A program made the position numbers and the translations under genes. This document shows, in pieces, positions 62,580-64,000 of a stretch of 64,000 nt of DNA; within the stretch, counting starts at the first letter, position 1; each line of letters starts with the position of its first letter. Under the pieces are notes generated by a model, which was not told where the DNA came from, did not search any database, and saw only the letters and a list, made by a program, of their open reading frames with translations. This stretch comes from Shinella curvata (lineage in GTDB: Bacteria > Pseudomonadota > Alphaproteobacteria > Rhizobiales > Rhizobiaceae): NCBI RefSeq assembly GCF_022899935.1, contig NZ_JALJCJ010000008.1:1-64000 (forward strand), read 5' to 3'.

Positions 62580-63410
62580 CTATAGGAGTTTGAATCCTCT
62601 GTCCTCGACGGTGGACCGAAGGTTTTCACGCCCATCCATGTAAAGCAGATCGTTTGCGGAAGAGCCTACCGCCTCGACGAAGGTCTTTTCCTTCATGCCG
62701 AGGTCCTCGCGGAAATGCTTGAGAGGTTCCTCGTAAGCCGCAATTCTGGATGCCCGATCCGCTTCATAACGGTTTCGATGTAGGACAACATCCTGGGATG
62801 GGCGCGGTCGCAGTCGTCCCTGCGCCTCAGGTGCCGGATAGCCAACTACCATGCCGAACGTGACGTAAGCGTAATCAGGCAGTCCCAGCAGATCGGCGAC
62901 GTCCTTCGACTTGTTGCGCATCCCGCCGATGTAGACGGTGCCCAATCCAAGCGACTCCGCCGCAAGGGCTGCGTTCTGCGCTGCAAGTGCCGTGTCTATG
63001 GTTGCCATCACGAATGCATCGAGATGATCGTGAACAATGGCGCTTCCACCATTCGCCTTCGAGATCGCATTGTTTCTTGATTGGTCCGCGACCCAAAGCA
63101 GGAAGGCAGGAGCCACTTCGATGAATGGATTGCCGTGACCGGATGTCCGGTACAGTTCCGATTTCATCTTCGGATCAGTAACAGCAACTACGCTCCACAT
63201 GTGCAGATTGGATGAGGATGAGGCCGACTGAGCTGCTGCCACCATCGTTTCCAGCGCACCATCCGGCAAGGTATCAGGAAGATATCGTCGAACCGAGCGG
63301 TGGTTCATCATGTGCTCGATCTGCTCGTTCCAAATGATGCCTTTCGGTTCATGCCCGAGGCCATAACGTTCTTCCAGCATCTGCGCCCGGCGGGCGGCTT
63401 GGTCTGACAT
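62580..63410 (-). CDS. Nitroreductase-family oxidoreductase (NfsA-like)
   Basis: 276 residues. FMN-binding pattern of NfsA/FRP-type enzymes: MMNHRSVRRYLPDTLPDG near the start, AAQSASSSSNLHMWSVVAV, ESLGLGTVYIGGMRN and VTFGMVVGYPAPEAQGRLRP with the basic RPRPS segment. It reduces nitro or quinone compounds with NAD(P)H. ATG 63410 has GGAG upstream. Divergent from the LysR gene at 63527, 116 bp apart, which probably regulates it. Confidence 0.88.
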   Translation of the reverse strand: MSDQAARRAQMLEERYGLGHEPKGIIWNEQIEHMMNHRSVRRYLPDTLPDGALETMVAAAQSASSSSNLHMWSVVAVTDPKMKSELYRTSGHGNPFIEVAPAFLLWVADQSRNNAISKANGGSAIVHDHLDAFVMATIDTALAAQNAALAAESLGLGTVYIGGMRNKSKDVADLLGLPDYAYVTFGMVVGYPAPEAQGRLRPRPSQDVVLHRNRYEADRASRIAAYEEPLKHFREDLGMKEKTFVEAVGSSANDLLYMDGRENLRSTVEDRGFKLL

Positions 63411-63526
63411 TCTCAACTCCTGCCGTTTGTCGTGGACAGGATTTACGTTTCAATGGACAAGAGATTTAGCGCCTCCCAGTGGAATGACTTTCCATGCCGA
63501 TGGACAATTGAAGGGCGAAGAAAGCC

Positions 63527-64000
63527 ATGGATCAGTTCAACGCCCTCCGGGCGTTCATGAGGATCGTCGAGACAGGCTCGTTATCCAAGGCGGCAATGAG
63601 CCTCGAAATGCCGAAATCGACAGTCAGCAAACTTCTGGCCGATCTCGAAACACATCTTGGCACGAAACTGCTGCAGCGCTCCACGCGCAGTGTGGCCCTG
63701 ACCGCCGAGGGCGCGACATATTATGAACATGTCGGCCAGGTCATGCTCAGCCTGCAGGATGCCGATCTGTCGGTGCGTGAAAGCAGTGCGAGCCCGAGCG
63801 GACGTGTCCGCATCGACGTACCTTCATCGCTTGCCAACACCCTGGTCATCCCAGCACTGGCGGAATTCCGTACACTCTATCCGGACATCCAATTGGTCAT
63901 AGGGATCAGCGACAGACCGGTTGCACTGATCGAAGAAGCCGTGGATTGCGTGCTGCGTGTTGGCCATTTGCCGGATACGTCCCTGATTGCCAAGACGATC
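63527..64000 (+). CDS. LysR-family regulator, cut by the window edge
   Basis: The first 158 codons of a LysR regulator: MDQFNALRAFMRIVETGSLS, then a recognition helix in EMPKSTVSKLLADLE, and the start of the effector domain (GRVRIDVPSSLANTLVIPAL). This is the CrgA/AaeR-like type with an R-x-F-x-x-I-V-E-x-G-S N-terminus. The frame is open to the last base. Divergent from the nitroreductase gene. Confidence 0.9.
   Translation, partial: MDQFNALRAFMRIVETGSLSKAAMSLEMPKSTVSKLLADLETHLGTKLLQRSTRSVALTAEGATYYEHVGQVMLSLQDADLSVRESSASPSGRVRIDVPSSLANTLVIPALAEFRTLYPDIQLVIGISDRPVALIEEAVDCVLRVGHLPDTSLIAKTI

Overview
The window reads as an accessory stretch (plasmid, chromid or genomic island) of an alphaproteobacterium of the Rhizobiaceae type (Ensifer/Sinorhizobium, Rhizobium, Agrobacterium or Shinella-like). 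This rests on several HWE-family histidine kinases, a bacteriophytochrome with a fused receiver, sigma-EcfG-type promoters (GGAAC-N16/17-CGTT), a rhizobial-style lsr (AI-2) locus, and the integrase / DUF1403 / ScpB gene trio. No rRNA, CRISPR array or complete tRNA gene was seen. The assignment is by family recognition, without a database search.

Layout. 0-2 kb: decayed DNA with an IS3-type orfA and a broken orfB. 1.7-3.7 kb: YafY regulator, glutathione transferase, RidA-like protein. 3.9-15.2 kb: a light/stress-sensing block with three HWE kinases (GAF, dCache-HAMP, phytochrome), a single-domain receiver, a cold-shock protein, an SDR oxidoreductase, DUF2934, a second GST, and a PRC-barrel protein. 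Four of these genes have a GGAAC-N16/17-CGTT element just upstream, so the block looks like part of the general stress regulon. Remnants of DNA-repair genes (ligD, xthA) lie inside it. 15.4-16.1 kb: a RelB/ParE-type toxin-antitoxin pair. 16.2-25.2 kb: a complete autoinducer-2 uptake and processing locus (lsrACDB plus a class II aldolase, divergent from lsrR-lsrK-lsrG). 25.9-31.0 kb: a giant RTX protein with seven near-identical 113-residue repeats and a seven-repeat FG-GAP propeller.

31.3-42.5 kb is a graveyard with some intact genes: broken TPR-like, RTX-tail, receiver and hybrid-kinase genes, two matching 16-bp palindromes, a GyrI-like protein, an exported caspase-TPR protein, a tyrosine recombinase / DUF1403 (frameshifted) / ScpB module, and remnants of a PIN toxin and a GST.

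42.5-61.2 kb holds nitrogen-compound catabolism. A GntR regulator faces a branched-chain-type ABC operon ending in a hydantoin-racemase-like gene and a second GntR. After an IS3 remnant come two LysR regulators, a biuret/isochorismatase-type cysteine hydrolase with a GYD protein, and a polar-amino-acid ABC operon with a metallo-beta-lactamase-fold enzyme. A broken amidase is followed by a putrescine-type binding protein in series with two agmatine deiminases, one carrying a twin-arginine signal, under a divergent LysR gene. GntR- and LysR-type operators can be read directly in the intergenic DNA. The window ends with a structured non-coding stretch, an AHSA1/SRPBCC protein, a nitroreductase and a LysR gene cut by the window edge.
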